This document shows, in pieces, positions 32,889 through 43,592 of a stretch of 54,616 nucleotides of DNA. The position numbers and the translations under genes were made by a program. The notes under the pieces were generated by a model that had not been told where the DNA came from, searched no databases, and saw only the letters and a list, made by a program, of their open reading frames with translations. Source of the DNA: a bacterium (GTDB lineage Bacteria > Verrucomicrobiota > Verrucomicrobiia > Limisphaerales > UBA11358); contig JAJXYT010000076.1 of assembly GCA_021780375.1 (NCBI GenBank), positions 1 to 54,616 on the forward strand, in the 5' to 3' direction. Positions within the stretch are counted from its first letter, which is position 1, and the number at the start of each line of letters is the position of its first letter.

Positions 32889-33539
32889 ATGGATTCAGAC
32901 CCGCCTTCGCTCGGAAGTTCCGGCGCGGCAGAAGCGGCACTGCTGGCGCGTTGCCGCCGCGGCGAACCGGACGCGTGGGACGAATTGTTCGATCTCCACT
33001 ACGCGGCGGCCGGGCGCTTCATTTTCCAACTGGCGCCCGATTTCACCCGCGAAGATGCCGAGGAAATCTGCCAGGAAGCCTTCCTGTCCGTCATCAAAAA
33101 CCTGGAGTCCTTCCACGGCGAAAGCCGGTTCCAGACCTGGCTCTTCCGCATCGCCGCCAACCAGGCGCGTGATTACCGGGAGAAGCGGAATGCCGCCAAA
33201 CGCGGCGGCGGACAATCCACCGTCTCGCTGCAAGCCGAAGACCCGGAAACCGGCCTCGCGCCCGACCCGCCGGCCAACCTGCCCGGGCCGGATGATCTGG
33301 CGATGAACGCCGAACAGATGGCCGGCGTGCGCGCCGCCCTCGACCGCGTCGGCGAACCGTGCCGTGAAATCATCGAACTGCGCTATTTCGGCGACTTGAG
33401 CTACGACGAGTTAAGCCGCACATTGAACTTGAATCCGAAGACCGTCAGTTCGCGCCTGAGCAAATGCCTGGACCGGCTGGAGGAAATCGCGCGCGGAATT
33501 TTTTCACGGGAAAACCGGGGTGTTTTCCCGTCCAACTGA
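32889..33539 (+). CDS. ECF RNA polymerase sigma factor
   Basis: The 216-residue product has sigma region 2 ('AWDELFDLHYAAAGRFIFQLAPDFTREDAEEICQEAFLSVIKNL' with 'FQTWLFRIAANQARDYRE') and region 4 ('LDRVGEPCREIIELRYFGDLSYDELSRTLNLNPKTVSSRLSKCLDRL'), joined by an acidic linker rich in Pro and Asp. Region 3 and 1.1 are absent, so it is an extracytoplasmic-function sigma factor. The next gene begins eight bases later and encodes a membrane protein with a cytoplasmic N-terminus, the usual place for the anti-sigma factor. Confidence 0.95.
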   Translation: MDSDPPSLGSSGAAEAALLARCRRGEPDAWDELFDLHYAAAGRFIFQLAPDFTREDAEEICQEAFLSVIKNLESFHGESRFQTWLFRIAANQARDYREKRNAAKRGGGQSTVSLQAEDPETGLAPDPPANLPGPDDLAMNAEQMAGVRAALDRVGEPCREIIELRYFGDLSYDELSRTLNLNPKTVSSRLSKCLDRLEEIARGIFSRENRGVFPSN

Positions 33540-33547
33540 CTGAACAC

Positions 33548-34888
33548 ATGGAACCGGAACGCGAAATTGAAAAGCTGTTGCGGGCGTACGTGCGGAAACG
33601 CCGGACCGACGCCGGTGACCCATTGAAACTGCATCCTGCGACGCGGCGGTTGTTGCAGGATGAAGTGTCGCGCCGCGCGCCGAAACCGGGAATGGAAGAA
33701 GCTTCGCTCTCGCTCTGGCAATTGTTCCGGCAGCGGTGGGCCTTCCTGCTGGGATTCGCGCTCATGATCTTTCTCGGCGCGCTGCTGGTGCTGCCGCCCT
33801 TAAGCAGCGCGAAACGCAAGGCGCAAAGCATGAACGCGATTAATAACCTCGAGCAAATCGGCGCCGCCGCCCAAATGGCCGCCGAAGAGAACAACGGCAA
33901 ATTGCCGATTTCGCTCGAGGCGCTGACGAACGGATTTGTCCCGGAACAAGTGCTGACGGACCCGGTCAGCGGCAAGCCGTTTGTTTATCTGGCCGGAGGG
34001 CAAAATCTGGATGAGCTGCCGAGCAATGCGGTGCTGGCTTATTCGCCGGTGGACAAGGATGGCCGGGCCGTCCTGCTGGCCGATGGTCGCGTCGAATACG
34101 CCGACCGTGCGCGCTTCCGCGAATTGACCAACCAAAAATCCTTCCAGCTCGCCCGGGCCGACAAGGTCGCACGTGAACAAGGGGCGAACGTTGCTTTCAA
34201 TGGGCCGGCCGCCGGCGCGGCATCTCCACCAGCTACACTGGCCCCCGCAGCCGCGCCTCCGGCTGTGCCGACGGTTGGCGGTGAACCGGCAATGCAAAAA
34301 TCCGAGGTGAACGCCACGCAATCATTTGTCCAAACCGGTGTCGCCGCCAATCAGCAAAACCGCTACCGCAACGTAGCTACCGCCGCTCAGACCGTTCCCG
34401 TGCTGCAATCGTTCCAGGTGCTGCAAAACGGAGACGTCGTATCCGTGGTGGACCGGGACGGCTCGGTGTACCAAGGCTCGGTGCAGATGGCCGCGGCGGA
34501 ACGTGAGGCGCCGCCGCCGCTCGGGGCAGCCAGCCGGGCGGTCGCGCCGTTGCCGGAGCAGGCCAAAACGATTCAACCGCCCGGCAATCAACCGCAAACG
34601 GTCCAGAATTATTTCTTCCGCGTGGCGGGAATGAACCGGACGCTGAAGCAGAACGTGGTGTTCACCGGCAACGTAGAAACGCTCCCCGGCGCGATTACGA
34701 ACATACCATCAACCCTCGGCGCTATCGGTGGTGTTGGTGGCGGCGGCGGCGGCGGAATAACGCAAACCAACCTGCCAGCCACCGCCAATCAACTGCAGTG
34801 GCAGTTGTCCAATTCCCGGGTGGTGGGAACAGCGGTAATTGATCACACCAATCAAATCCAAATCAACGCCGTGCCGGTCGCGCCATAG
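33548..34888 (+). CDS. Membrane protein downstream of ECF sigma, with prepilin-like module
   Basis: The 446-residue protein (MEPEREIEKLLRAYVRKRR) has a polar N-terminal part of about 60 residues, one TM helix (around 65-82, 'FLLGFALMIFLGALLVL'), then 'PPLSSAKRKAQSMNAINNLEQIGAAAQMAAEENN' near residue 84, and 'VLAYSPVDKDGRAVLLADGRVEYADRARF'. This matches the module in the middle of the giant protein and the usual H-x9-DG type prepilin text of Verrucomicrobiota. The C-terminal 250 residues are Pro/Gln/Ala-rich with 'VLQNGDVVSVVDRDGSVYQGSV' and a glycine run. Position and topology suggest an anti-sigma or sensor role for the upstream sigma factor; no zinc-anti-sigma motif is visible. Confidence 0.75.
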   Translation: MEPEREIEKLLRAYVRKRRTDAGDPLKLHPATRRLLQDEVSRRAPKPGMEEASLSLWQLFRQRWAFLLGFALMIFLGALLVLPPLSSAKRKAQSMNAINNLEQIGAAAQMAAEENNGKLPISLEALTNGFVPEQVLTDPVSGKPFVYLAGGQNLDELPSNAVLAYSPVDKDGRAVLLADGRVEYADRARFRELTNQKSFQLARADKVAREQGANVAFNGPAAGAASPPATLAPAAAPPAVPTVGGEPAMQKSEVNATQSFVQTGVAANQQNRYRNVATAAQTVPVLQSFQVLQNGDVVSVVDRDGSVYQGSVQMAAAEREAPPPLGAASRAVAPLPEQAKTIQPPGNQPQTVQNYFFRVAGMNRTLKQNVVFTGNVETLPGAITNIPSTLGAIGGVGGGGGGGITQTNLPATANQLQWQLSNSRVVGTAVIDHTNQIQINAVPVAP

Positions 34889-34972
34889 CTGCGAAGGCGG
34901 AACCCCGCGAGCGGGATCCGGCGCGCCAAAGCGAAGCGGCGGCGGCTCGTCAGCAGCCTCGCCCCACCAAAC
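34889..34972. repeat. Palindromic 'GGTGGGGCGAG' element, copy 2
   Basis: Shares its 3' part, from CGGCTCGTCAGCAGCC to the CCCCACCAAAC end, with 20335-20363 nearly exactly. Its 5' part is diverged and contains the small palindrome CCCCGCGAGCGGG. It fills most of the gap before the pectate lyase gene. Confidence 0.8.
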
Positions 34973-35042
34973 GGCACCAGGACTCTTCGGCAATGCGGGT
35001 TTCAAATCGGGACACGACCAAGATATATTCCCTCAAACTTTT

Positions 35043-36374
35043 ATGAATCATTGCGCCGGTTTTTGTTTTTCTCGCGGACGTTCTCTTCCCGGGATCGTAC
35101 TGGCATTGGCTTTCAGTTTCAGCCCTCGCCTTTCAGCCGCCGTCATCGGCACCAACCCGCCCGCACCGCCGCTGACCCGCCAGCGCATCGCCACGTTGCC
35201 GGCGGCGCAACAGGCGGTCTGGACGGAATATCTGAAACGGTCGGAACGGCAACGGCAGGCCGACCAAAGCTTTCTCCGGGTGGAAATGCGCAACCACGGC
35301 ATCAAAATTCCCGTTGCCCCACCCTCCGGCAATTCCGCCAGAAGCATTCCGTTGAATTATCCCCAGCCCTGGTACGGCAGCAATGAAGCGATACGTCTCG
35401 CCGGCATCATCGTCTCGTTTCAAACCCCGGCCGGCGGCTGGAGCAAAAATTTGAATCTGGCAAAACAGGCGCGCGCACCGGGAGAAAGTTTTGCGCCCGA
35501 CAACGACTCACGGCTGCCGGGCAAAAAGGACTTCGACTCACCGCCGGCCGGCCATTGGGACTACGTGGGAACCTTTGACAACAACGCGACGGTCACTGAG
35601 CTGCGTTTTCTGGCGAAGGTCATCGCCGCCGGCGGAACCAATCAGGTCAAACCATTCGTCACGTCGTTTGAGCGCGGCCTGGACTACATTTTTGCCGCGC
35701 AATATCCCAACGGCGGCTGGCCGCAGGTCTGGCCGCTGCAAGGCGGCTATCACGATGCCATTACATACAATGACGACGCGATGATCAACATTCTCAATTT
35801 ATTGCGCGAGGTTGCCACCGGGACAAACGATTTCGCCTTTGTGCCCGAGAAAACGCGCCGGCTCGCCGCCGCCAGCCTTCAGCGCGGGTTCGCGTGCGTT
35901 TTGGCGTGCCAGATTATTGAGGACGGCCACGCCACGGTGTGGTGCCAGCAACATGACGCGCTGACGCTCCAACCGGTTTCCGCGCGGAACTACGAGATGC
36001 CCTCCGAAGTCAGCAGCGAGAGCGCGAAAATCATGATGTTCTTGATGGCGCAACCTCATCCCGGCCCGGAAATCATCAAGTCGGTCAATGCCGCGGCAGT
36101 CTGGTTCGAGAAAACCCGAATCTCCGACATGGCGTTCAAGGTCGTTCCCGGCGCCGGACACCGCCTGGTGTCTGCGCCGGGTCACGGGCCGATCTGGGCG
36201 CGCTATTATCAAATCGGCGCCGACCGTCCGATTTTCGGCGACCGTGACAAAACCATCCATGATCATTTGAATGAAATTTCCGATGAACGCCGCAACGGAT
36301 ACGCGTGGTTCACCGCTGCCCCGCAAACAGCGCTCGATCGTTACGCGGGGTGGAAGCAACATTTGTCGGAATAG
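35043..36374 (+). CDS. Secreted pectate lyase, PL10-like
   Basis: The start at 35043 gives MNHCAGFCFSRGRSLPGIV and a signal peptide ending near 'SFSPRLSAA'. The 443-residue enzyme shows the family pattern: 'NYPQPWYGSNEAIRLAGIIVSFQTPAGGWSKNL', 'GTFDNNATVTELRFLAKVI', 'GLDYIFAAQYPNGGWPQVWPL', 'YHDAITYNDDAMINILNLLREV' and 'GRYYQIGADRPIFGDRD'-like text (seen as ARYYQIGADRPIFGDRD). The aspartates in 'FDNNAT' and 'ITYNDDAM' are typical calcium or catalytic residues. PL10 enzymes cut polygalacturonate by beta-elimination. It is followed by a GH26 lipoprotein, so both may act on plant polymers at the cell surface. Confidence 0.9.
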   Translation: MNHCAGFCFSRGRSLPGIVLALAFSFSPRLSAAVIGTNPPAPPLTRQRIATLPAAQQAVWTEYLKRSERQRQADQSFLRVEMRNHGIKIPVAPPSGNSARSIPLNYPQPWYGSNEAIRLAGIIVSFQTPAGGWSKNLNLAKQARAPGESFAPDNDSRLPGKKDFDSPPAGHWDYVGTFDNNATVTELRFLAKVIAAGGTNQVKPFVTSFERGLDYIFAAQYPNGGWPQVWPLQGGYHDAITYNDDAMINILNLLREVATGTNDFAFVPEKTRRLAAASLQRGFACVLACQIIEDGHATVWCQQHDALTLQPVSARNYEMPSEVSSESAKIMMFLMAQPHPGPEIIKSVNAAAVWFEKTRISDMAFKVVPGAGHRLVSAPGHGPIWARYYQIGADRPIFGDRDKTIHDHLNEISDERRNGYAWFTAAPQTALDRYAGWKQHLSE

Positions 36375-36444
36375 ATTGCCGGTCGGATCATTTTTGTCTG
36401 GCCACCACTCATTCTCTCGGCAACATTGCCATGCTTTGCTGACG

Positions 36445-37482
36445 ATGGCACACGCTATAAAAAACCTCGGCTGTCTCTGGCTGGCCATGGCACTGGTTTC
36501 CGGCTGTCGCACGGCGCAGGCACCGGCCAATCCGGCCGCGAACGCCCGGGCCAAAGCCGTTCTCAAATACTTCCAACACCTGGAGCAGCCACCGGACAAA
36601 CGTCTGGTGTCCGGCCAGTTTTCCAGTTTTGGCAACCGGGCGAATCTGGATTTGCCGGGCGAAATCCACGACCGGACCGGGCATTGGCCGGCGCTGTTGG
36701 GTGTGGACTACGCCGGCCGGGGCGGCATCGCCACGGAAGCGCCGGACCAGGCCGCCATCGAGTATTGGAAGGCGGGCGGTCTGGTGACCGTCAGCACGCA
36801 TCTTTACGATCCCGCCCGGGCCACCAACAGCGCCTTCGGCGGGCTGCGGGACAAGGACGTTGACCTCAAGACCCTGCTGGATCCCGACTCGGAAACCCAC
36901 ACCCGCTGGATGCACGAACTCGACCAGGTCGCCGCCGGCTTGCAGGAACTCCAGAGCAATGGCGTGGTGGTGTTGTGGCGGCCGTTCCATGAAATGAATG
37001 GCAACTGGTTCTGGTGGGGCGGCAAAGACCCGGCGACCTTCAAAACACTCTGGCGCCAGATGTTCGACTATTTCACAAAGGCCAAAGGTCTGGACAATTT
37101 GCTCTGGGTCTATGCGCCGAACCATGGCACCAACACCGCGGTGTATTATCCCGGCGACCGTTATGTGGATCTGGTCGGCCTCGACGCCTACACGGATTTC
37201 GTGGATACCAACCATATTTTCGGTTACGCCGAAGTCGCGCGGCTGCCCAAGCCGTTCGGCTTCACGGAATTCGGTCCGCACGGACCGCAGAATCCGCCCG
37301 GTGATTTCGATTACCTGCGCTTCCTGCAGGGCGTGCAGAGGAATTTCCCGCGCACCGTCTTCTTCATGAGCTGGAACGCAAAATGGAGCCTGGCGCAGAA
37401 TTCGAACGTCACCGAAATGCTGAACAGTCCCTGGATGGTTAATCGCAGCGATTTGCCGAAGGGGCTGGCCGGAGACCAATAA
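36445..37482 (+). CDS. GH26 beta-mannanase-like lipoprotein
   Basis: The 345-residue product starts MAHAIKNLGCLWLAMALVSGC, a lipoprotein signal with the lipobox LVSGC, so the mature protein is anchored by its cysteine. The catalytic domain is GH26: 'VVLWRPFHEMNGNWFWWGGKDP' with the acid/base E183 and 'FGFTEFGPHGPQ' with the nucleophile E275; 'VGLDAYTDF' lies between. GH26 enzymes hydrolyse beta-1,4-mannans. It follows the pectate lyase with a 70-base gap. The start is chosen because the lipobox requires this N-terminus. Confidence 0.9.
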   Translation: MAHAIKNLGCLWLAMALVSGCRTAQAPANPAANARAKAVLKYFQHLEQPPDKRLVSGQFSSFGNRANLDLPGEIHDRTGHWPALLGVDYAGRGGIATEAPDQAAIEYWKAGGLVTVSTHLYDPARATNSAFGGLRDKDVDLKTLLDPDSETHTRWMHELDQVAAGLQELQSNGVVVLWRPFHEMNGNWFWWGGKDPATFKTLWRQMFDYFTKAKGLDNLLWVYAPNHGTNTAVYYPGDRYVDLVGLDAYTDFVDTNHIFGYAEVARLPKPFGFTEFGPHGPQNPPGDFDYLRFLQGVQRNFPRTVFFMSWNAKWSLAQNSNVTEMLNSPWMVNRSDLPKGLAGDQ

Positions 37483-37504
37483 TTCAGCCAAATAAACCGG
37501 CGAC

Positions 37505-38530
37505 ATGGCGTTCAAAAATTTCTCCAAACCATCGCAAGGCGTGCAATTGCTGCAACGCTCGCTGGCGCGCGGGCGGCTCGGCCACGCCTACCTGTTCACC
37601 GGCCACCGGCCGGAGGAACTGGAGTTGCTCGCCCGGACGCTGGCCAAGACGTTGAATTGCCAGAAACCGGTCAAGACCGGCGGGGTAGCGACCGATTGTT
37701 GCGACGAATGCCTGAGCTGCCGGAAGATTGACCACGAAACGCACGCCGACATTCATTGGGCGCGGCCGGAATCCAGGTCGCGCGTCGTCACCGTCGAGCA
37801 AATGCGCGACTTGATGCGGGAGATTCAACTCAAACCGGCCGAGGCCGAATACAAGGTCGCCATCATCGCGGCGGCGGACCGTTTGAATCCGCAGGCCGCC
37901 AACGCCTTCCTGAAAACGCTCGAAGAACCGCCGGCCAAGTCCGTGCTGGTTTTGCTTTCCACCGAACCCCAGCGGATTCTGGAAACGATTTTGTCACGCT
38001 GTCTGCGCCTGAATTTCTCCGCCGAAAGCGGCTACGCGCCGGACGAAGCGCAATCCGAATGGCTCGCGGCCTTCGGCGCTTTGGCGGCGGGCGGGCAAAA
38101 GAGCCTGCTGGGCCGTTATCGCCTGCTGGATGTGTTGCTGCAAAAACTCGGCGAAATCCGCGCGCGCGTGGACGAGGCGCTCACGGCGCGCTCGCCGCTG
38201 CAACGGTATGATGACGTGGAAAAGGACTTGCGGGAAAGGTGGGAGGATGAACTGGCCGCGGCCATCGAGGCGGAATACCGGCGGCAGCGGGCGGATTTGT
38301 TGCTGCTGGTGCAATGGTGGCTGCGCGACGTCTGGCTGCGCAGCCTGGCGGTTGGCGGTGAATTGTTGAATTTCCCCAAAATGGCCGGTGTGGAAGCCGT
38401 GGCCAAAAAAATCTCGCCGCGGCAAGCCCTGGAAAATCTGCAAACCCTGGAACAGACGCAACGGCTGTTGCACACCAATGTCCAGGAAGCGCTGGCGCTG
38501 GAGGTGGGACTGTTAAAACTCCACCTTTGA
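37505..38530 (+). CDS. holB: DNA polymerase III subunit delta'
   Basis: The 341-residue AAA-type protein opens 'LGHAYLFTGHRPEELELLARTLAKTLNC', where the Walker A GKT is replaced, so it cannot bind ATP as DnaX does. A zinc module follows ('DCCDECLSCRKI' with an upstream Cys), then 'RVVTVEQMRDLMREIQLKPAEAEYKVAIIAAADRLNPQAANAFLKTLEEPP' and 'LVLLSTEPQRILETILSRC' (SRC motif). This is the pattern of HolB, the clamp-loader wrench subunit. It sits 22 bases after the mannanase gene but is functionally unrelated to it. Confidence 0.9.
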   Translation: MAFKNFSKPSQGVQLLQRSLARGRLGHAYLFTGHRPEELELLARTLAKTLNCQKPVKTGGVATDCCDECLSCRKIDHETHADIHWARPESRSRVVTVEQMRDLMREIQLKPAEAEYKVAIIAAADRLNPQAANAFLKTLEEPPAKSVLVLLSTEPQRILETILSRCLRLNFSAESGYAPDEAQSEWLAAFGALAAGGQKSLLGRYRLLDVLLQKLGEIRARVDEALTARSPLQRYDDVEKDLRERWEDELAAAIEAEYRRQRADLLLLVQWWLRDVWLRSLAVGGELLNFPKMAGVEAVAKKISPRQALENLQTLEQTQRLLHTNVQEALALEVGLLKLHL

Positions 38531-38531
38531 A

Positions 38532-38603
38532 CCGGGAGCGCCGGCATCCTGCCGGCCAGTTCTTCCAGTCGCAATACGCCGGCCAGCTGCCGGCGCTCCC
38601 GGG
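38532..38603. repeat. Palindromic 'AGILPA' element, intergenic copy
   Basis: Arms CCGGGAGCGCCGGCATCC and CCGGCGCTCCCGG are inverted, around a 25-base centre. It is the same family as 23003-23066 inside the giant gene. It begins right after the holB stop and could act as a terminator. The remaining gap up to 38826 holds no gene. Confidence 0.85.
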
Positions 38604-38826
38604 ATTGCCTGCCAGTCCCGGGTTGAGGGGCTTTTCAAAAAATGTGCAGCCGCCGGCGGCAGTCGGCGCAACTCAAATAAAGGAAAACAATGTGGCGCGA
38701 ACTGACGTTCGCGGCTACGAGATTCAGGGTATTATTCCAGCAACTCCGGTCTTTTATAAGTGTCGCGAGTTTTGACGACAGTTTTTGGCTTTGCCTTTGC
38801 GGATTCAGTTCTTAACTTGCACAAAC

Positions 38827-41718
38827 ATGAAAGTCATCCCCCTCGCCTGCCGGTTCCTCTGTGCCGCCTCACTCGCCCTTGCCACGATGAATTTGTTCGC
38901 CGCCGACGATTCGTCCCCGCGCGAACGGCTATTGCTGGACTTCGGCTGGAAATTCCATCTGGGCAACGAATGGGGCGCGGGCATCAGTTGGGCCAAGGCG
39001 GGCACCGGCAGCGGCCCGGCCAGCATGTCGTTCAGCGACGCGAGCTGGCGCACGGTGAACCTGCCGCATGATTGGGCCGTGGAACTGCCCTTTGACAGCA
39101 CCGCCGACGGCTCGCACGGATTCAAGCCGGTCGGCCCGGGTTTCCCGCAAACCAGTGTCGCGTGGTATCGCCGCACGTTTGACCTGCCCGAAACCGACAC
39201 CGGCAAGCGGCTCTGGCTGGAATTCGACGGCGTGTTCCGCGACTGCGACGTGTTTGTGAACGGCTGGTTCGTCGGCCATCACAACAGCGGCTACGACAGT
39301 TTTCGTTACGACATCACCGATGTGGCGAACTATGGCGGCAAAAATATTATCGCGGTGAAGGTGGATGCCTCGCAGTTTGAAGGCTGGTTTTACGAAGGCG
39401 CGGGCATTTACCGGCACGTCTGGCTGGTGAAAACCTCACCCGTGGCCATCGCCCCGGATGGGATCTTTGTCTATTCCAAGTTCAGCAATAACATTCCTGA
39501 AGGGCAGGCCACGATTCAGTTGAAAGCAAAAGTGGTAAATCGGCGAAAGGATATCAGCGTCGCGGAAGTCAATTGGAACATCATCTCACCTGACGGCAAA
39601 ACCATCAAAGAAAGTGGAACGCCTGAAACTTCTGAAATTGCTCCGGAATCGGAAATTGAATTCAGCCGGGAAATTGATCTGAAGTCTCCCATTCTCTGGT
39701 CGCCGGAATCGCCGAAACTCTACAAACTCGTCACGACGGTTGAAGTGGATGGTAAAGTTGTGGACCAGAAAGAAACCGAGTTTGGCATCCGGACCGTGGC
39801 GTTCGACCCGAACCAGGGATTTCTGCTGAACGGCAAGCCTTACGAATTGAAAGGCACCTGCAATCATCAGGACATGGCGGGCGTGGGCGCGGCGCTGCCT
39901 GACCGGCTGCAATATTTCCGCGTCGAGAAATTAAAAGAAATGGGCTGCAACGCCATCCGCACTTCACACAACGCGCCGACACCCGAACTGCTCGAGGCCT
40001 GTGACCATCTCGGCATGTTGGTGATGGATGAAAACCGGCTGCTCGGCAGCGACGCGGCGAATCTGGCCCGGTTTGAAGGACAAATCCGGCGCGACCGGAA
40101 TCATCCCAGCGTCGCCATCTGGAGCCTTGCCAACGAGGAGTTCACCGTGCAGGACACGCCCGCGGGCAAACGCGTCGCCGACACCATGCAGACCCTCCTG
40201 CGGCAGCTTGACCCGACGCGGCCCATTACCTATGCCGCGCCCGTCGGCGACGACTATGAGGCAAATATCAATTCCGTCATCGAAGTGCGCGGCTGGAATT
40301 ATCACGTCGGGCCCGACATGGACAATTATCACCGGGAACATCCCGACCAGCCGGAGGTCGGCACCGAGCAGGGTAGCACCGTGAGCACGCGCGGTATTTA
40401 CGTGACCGACCCGGCGCGCGGTTACGTCAGCGCCTATGACATCAACGCGCAGCCCTGGTCGAGCACGGCTGAAAGCTGGTGGAGTTACTTTGCCAAACGC
40501 CCGTGGCTCTCCGGCGGTTTCATCTGGACAGGTTTCGATTACCGCGGCGAACCGACGCCGTATGGCTGGCCGTGCATCAACTCGCACTTTGGGGTCATGG
40601 ACATGTGTGGTTTCCCCAAAGACCTTTATTACTACTATCAATCTTGGTGGACGGACAAACCGGTGCTGCATCTGTTGCCGCATTGGAACTGGCCGGGCAA
40701 GGAAGGCCAGGACATCAACGTGTGGTGTTTCAGCAATTGCAAAGAGGTCGAATTGTTTTTGAACGGCAAAAGTCTCGGCCGGAAAACGATGAAACCCAAT
40801 TCGCACCTGGCATGGACGGTGAAATACGAACCGGGCACGCTCTCGGCCCAAGGTTACGACAAAGATGGCAAGCTGATCGCCACCACGAAGGTCGAAACCA
40901 CCGGCGCACCGGCTGCGGTGCAACTGGAACCGGACCGCGCAACCATCAACGCCGACGGCGAAGACGTCAGCGTCATCACCGTTTCCATCCGCGACGGGCA
41001 GGACCGCATCGTGCCGGTGGCGACCAATCGGGTGGAGTTCGACCTGGAAGGTCCCGGAAACATTCTGGGGGTTGGCAACGGCGACCCCAGTTGTCACGAG
41101 CCGGACATTTACCTGCCAAAATTGCGGAGTCAGACCGTGGCCATCAACGATAACTGGCGCTGGAAACCGGTGACGAACGTGTACGACTCAAATCTGCCTG
41201 AACTCGAAACCGGTTACGACGATTCAAGCTGGGAAAAAGCCGATCCGCAATCCGCCAGCGGACCGTTGGATGGCCGCGCCCAGGCCGTTTTTCGAGGGAA
41301 AATTCAAGTGACCGGAGAGCAACTGAATTCGGAAAGCGTCGAGTTGTGTTTCGGCATGATTGATGAGGACGGCTGGGTTTATGTCAATGGCCGGAAGGCC
41401 GGGGAATCCCATGATTGGCAGTCGTCACCGTCCTTTGATGTGAAACGTTTGCTCCACCCGGGCGAAAATGTCATTGCGGTTGCGGTGGCCAACTGGAACG
41501 GTCTCGGCGGCATCAACAAAGGCGTGACGTTGCGGCTGGGGGAAAAACCGGAAATACCCCAATGGCAACGGAGCGTCTTTAATGGTCTGGCGCAAATCAT
41601 CGTGCAATCCACCAAAACGCCGGGGGAAATCAAATTGACCGCGCGGGCGGAAGGTTTGTCGCCTGCCACGATGGTGATCCAGACCCGGCCCTGCACGCCG
41701 CAGCCTTGCGTGCCGTGA
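38827..41718 (+). CDS. Secreted GH2 beta-galactosidase-like enzyme with inserted domain
   Basis: The 963-residue protein has a signal peptide (MKVIPLACRFLCAASLALA...NLFAA). The GH2 layout is complete: jelly-roll sugar-binding domain ('LPHDWAVELPFD', 'RLWLEFDGVFRDCDVFVNGWFVG'), Ig-like domain, and TIM barrel with 'AIWSLANEEF' (acid/base E437) and 'VGTEQGS' (likely nucleophile E514), then a DUF4982-like domain ('VLHLLPHWNWPGKEGQDINVWCFSNC'). Near residues 765-905 a galactose-binding-like domain ('ETGYDDSSWEKADPQ', 'VELCFGMIDEDGWVYVNGRKAG') interrupts the C-terminal Ig domain, which resumes at 'SVFNGLAQIIVQST'. It likely removes galactose or similar residues from plant polymers outside the cell. 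Confidence 0.9.
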   Translation: MKVIPLACRFLCAASLALATMNLFAADDSSPRERLLLDFGWKFHLGNEWGAGISWAKAGTGSGPASMSFSDASWRTVNLPHDWAVELPFDSTADGSHGFKPVGPGFPQTSVAWYRRTFDLPETDTGKRLWLEFDGVFRDCDVFVNGWFVGHHNSGYDSFRYDITDVANYGGKNIIAVKVDASQFEGWFYEGAGIYRHVWLVKTSPVAIAPDGIFVYSKFSNNIPEGQATIQLKAKVVNRRKDISVAEVNWNIISPDGKTIKESGTPETSEIAPESEIEFSREIDLKSPILWSPESPKLYKLVTTVEVDGKVVDQKETEFGIRTVAFDPNQGFLLNGKPYELKGTCNHQDMAGVGAALPDRLQYFRVEKLKEMGCNAIRTSHNAPTPELLEACDHLGMLVMDENRLLGSDAANLARFEGQIRRDRNHPSVAIWSLANEEFTVQDTPAGKRVADTMQTLLRQLDPTRPITYAAPVGDDYEANINSVIEVRGWNYHVGPDMDNYHREHPDQPEVGTEQGSTVSTRGIYVTDPARGYVSAYDINAQPWSSTAESWWSYFAKRPWLSGGFIWTGFDYRGEPTPYGWPCINSHFGVMDMCGFPKDLYYYYQSWWTDKPVLHLLPHWNWPGKEGQDINVWCFSNCKEVELFLNGKSLGRKTMKPNSHLAWTVKYEPGTLSAQGYDKDGKLIATTKVETTGAPAAVQLEPDRATINADGEDVSVITVSIRDGQDRIVPVATNRVEFDLEGPGNILGVGNGDPSCHEPDIYLPKLRSQTVAINDNWRWKPVTNVYDSNLPELETGYDDSSWEKADPQSASGPLDGRAQAVFRGKIQVTGEQLNSESVELCFGMIDEDGWVYVNGRKAGESHDWQSSPSFDVKRLLHPGENVIAVAVANWNGLGGINKGVTLRLGEKPEIPQWQRSVFNGLAQIIVQSTKTPGEIKLTARAEGLSPATMVIQTRPCTPQPCVP

Positions 41719-41724
41719 GGGAAA

Positions 41725-43434
<1,710 letters not shown>

Positions 43435-43592
43435 GCGGTGTGCTCCTTTATCCCGGGCGGAACCCGCCTCGATTTTACAAACCTTCGATTTCGACATACG
43501 TACTCAACACTCCCGGTTCACCGACCGCAAGCGGGCGGGGAAAATGGGAAGCCCGTTCCGCTCCGTCAATGGGGAAACTTCATGACATAATT

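Noticed and set aside
43435-43592. Promoter for rpoD with TTGACG near 43568
   Set aside because: The -10 candidate at 17 bases (CATTTT) is weak, so the site was not listed.
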